Shown one piece after another: positions 63,032 through 64,000 of a stretch of 64,000 nucleotides of DNA. The notes under the pieces were generated by a model. The model was not told the DNA's origin, made no database searches, and was given only the letters and a program-made list of their open reading frames with translations. Each line of letters starts with the position of its first letter. Position 1 is the first letter of the stretch. The stretch lies in NCBI GenBank assembly GCA_963761435.1, contig CAVXHJ010000025.1:104791-168790 (forward strand). Reading direction: 5' to 3'. The position numbers and the translations under genes were made by a program. This stretch comes from Roseiarcus sp963761435. Its GTDB lineage: Bacteria; Pseudomonadota; Alphaproteobacteria; Rhizobiales; Beijerinckiaceae.

Positions 63032-64000
63032 GAATATTGAGCTTTGCGACGTCCATGTTGATTGGCGCGGCAGCGCTGGTGACTCGCGCGCAGGCGGTCG
63101 ATCTCGACCCGCAGCTTCCTGCTTACAAGCCCGTCCCGGTTGGCAGCGCCCAGATCAAATCGATTGGATCCGACACACTGGGTGATTTGATGCGAAGCTG
63201 GGCCGATGAATTCGCCAAGTTGAACCCGAATGTAAAGATCGAAGTTGAAAGCAAGGGGTCATCGACAGCACCCCCCGCGCTTCTCGATGGGGCGGCCCAG
63301 CTCGCGCCGATGTCGCGTCCAATGCGAAGCGAAGAGTATGAGCCGTTCGAGAAAAAATACGGCTATCATCCGACCTCGTTTCCGGTCGCAGTCGATGCGC
63401 TCGCAGTTTATGTCAGCAAGGACAATCCGATCGAGTGCCTGACATTAAGACAGTTGGACGACATTTTTTCAAAAGCGTATCTGCATCCTGGCGGCACGAA
63501 CATAAAAACCTGGGGAGATGCCGGATTGAGCGGTGATTGGGCCGCTGCGCCGATCGCCCTCTTCGGCCGGAATTCTGCCTCCGGCACACGCGACACCTTT
63601 GTGCACGCCGTTCTGAGCCACGAATTCAGGGACGAATTGAAAGAGGAGCCGGGGTCCGCCGAGGTCGTCAAGATGGTCGCCAACAACAAATACGCGATAG
63701 GTTATTCCGGGATCGGGTACCTCACAGAAGGAGTGCGAACTGTGCCTCTCGCCGTGGCCGCTGGCGAAAAGTGCTACGATACCTCGCCGGCTTCCACCTA
63801 CTCGGGGAAATATCCACTCGCGCGCTATCTGAACCTTTACCTCAACAAAGCGCCCGCTAAGCCTCTCGATCCAGCGATATTGGAATTCGCCAAATACATC
63901 GTGTCGCGGGATGGGCAGACAGAAACGGTGAAGAGCGGGTTTTATCCGATCACCGAAGCGCTGCGAGCGACGGCTCTATCCAAGCTCGGCGTTCCAATCG
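63028..64000 (+). CDS. PstS-like phosphate-binding protein (cut by window end)
   Basis: At least 324 residues of a phosphate-type substrate-binding protein. The signal peptide MRILSFATSMLIGAAALVTR is cut near AQA-VD. IKSIGSDTLGDLMRSWADEF, then KGSSTAPPALLDGAAQLAPM (phosphate loop) and LFGRNSASGTRDTF are family marks. AAGGGAGG precedes the ATG. Genes of this type in ars islands may prefer phosphate over arsenate or bind arsenate. Only the last residues lie beyond the window. Confidence 0.88.
   Translation, partial: MRILSFATSMLIGAAALVTRAQAVDLDPQLPAYKPVPVGSAQIKSIGSDTLGDLMRSWADEFAKLNPNVKIEVESKGSSTAPPALLDGAAQLAPMSRPMRSEEYEPFEKKYGYHPTSFPVAVDALAVYVSKDNPIECLTLRQLDDIFSKAYLHPGGTNIKTWGDAGLSGDWAAAPIALFGRNSASGTRDTFVHAVLSHEFRDELKEEPGSAEVVKMVANNKYAIGYSGIGYLTEGVRTVPLAVAAGEKCYDTSPASTYSGKYPLARYLNLYLNKAPAKPLDPAILEFAKYIVSRDGQTETVKSGFYPITEALRATALSKLGVPI

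Overview
The window is high-G+C DNA from an alphaproteobacterium, most likely a member of the Hyphomicrobiales (Rhizobiales). The evidence is a GcrA-like protein, DUF1285 and DUF6111 proteins, two phasins behind a PhaR-like box, betaine-lipid genes (btaAB), a 6S RNA directly upstream of 5-formyltetrahydrofolate cyclo-ligase, and a tRNA-His with discriminator A. I cannot name the genus.

Layout. 0-4.3 kb: end of a RES-domain gene, an SDR oxidoreductase divergent from a LysR regulator, and btaA-btaB. 4.4-13.8 kb: housekeeping genes (DUF445, 6S RNA, 5-FCL, YmdB-type phosphodiesterase, phosphoglycolate phosphatase, cupin, mini-GcrA, TAXI protein, and a CCA-transferase/DUF6111/NUDIX/DUF1285 operon). 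13.9-20.7 kb: MoxR ATPase, DUF58, BatA/DUF4159 and vWA/amidotransferase-like membrane protein operon. 20.7-35.5 kb: PAP2 phosphatase, 3-oxoacid CoA-transferase, DUF1501/DUF1800 pair, branched-chain-type binding protein, endonuclease III, NhaP antiporter with a cyclic-nucleotide domain, tRNA-His, a PAS histidine kinase and two phasins. 36.1-37.6 kb: non-coding, with three tandem 304-bp units and several other repeats. 37.6-54.7 kb: an arabinoside/hemicellulose utilisation island with GH51, GH2 and GH127 enzymes, two CUT1 ABC importers that share one ATPase gene, an ArsR-type and a LacI-type regulator, and a tartrate-dehydrogenase-like enzyme. 54.7-58.7 kb: remnant of a mobile element (XRE/ImmA pair, ParB-methyltransferase, DUF5681). 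58.7-64 kb: an arsenic-resistance operon (arsR, thioredoxin-type and glutaredoxin-type arsenate reductases, aquaglyceroporin, a small unknown protein, a CoA-disulfide-reductase-like flavoprotein and a PstS-like protein cut by the window end).

How it works together. In the island, arabino-oligosaccharides would be imported by the two ABC systems and cut in the cytoplasm by alpha- and beta-L-arabinofuranosidases and a GH2 enzyme. Candidate operators link the ArsR-type regulator to GH51 and GH2, and the LacI regulator to both importer operons. In the arsenic operon, arsenate would be reduced and arsenite would leave through the aquaglyceroporin channel.

Caution. At least 13 coding frames break by an apparent one-base insertion and hardly any by a deletion. 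This one-sided pattern points to sequence or assembly errors at least as much as to gene decay, so the 'pseudogene' calls below mean 'frame broken in this sequence'.
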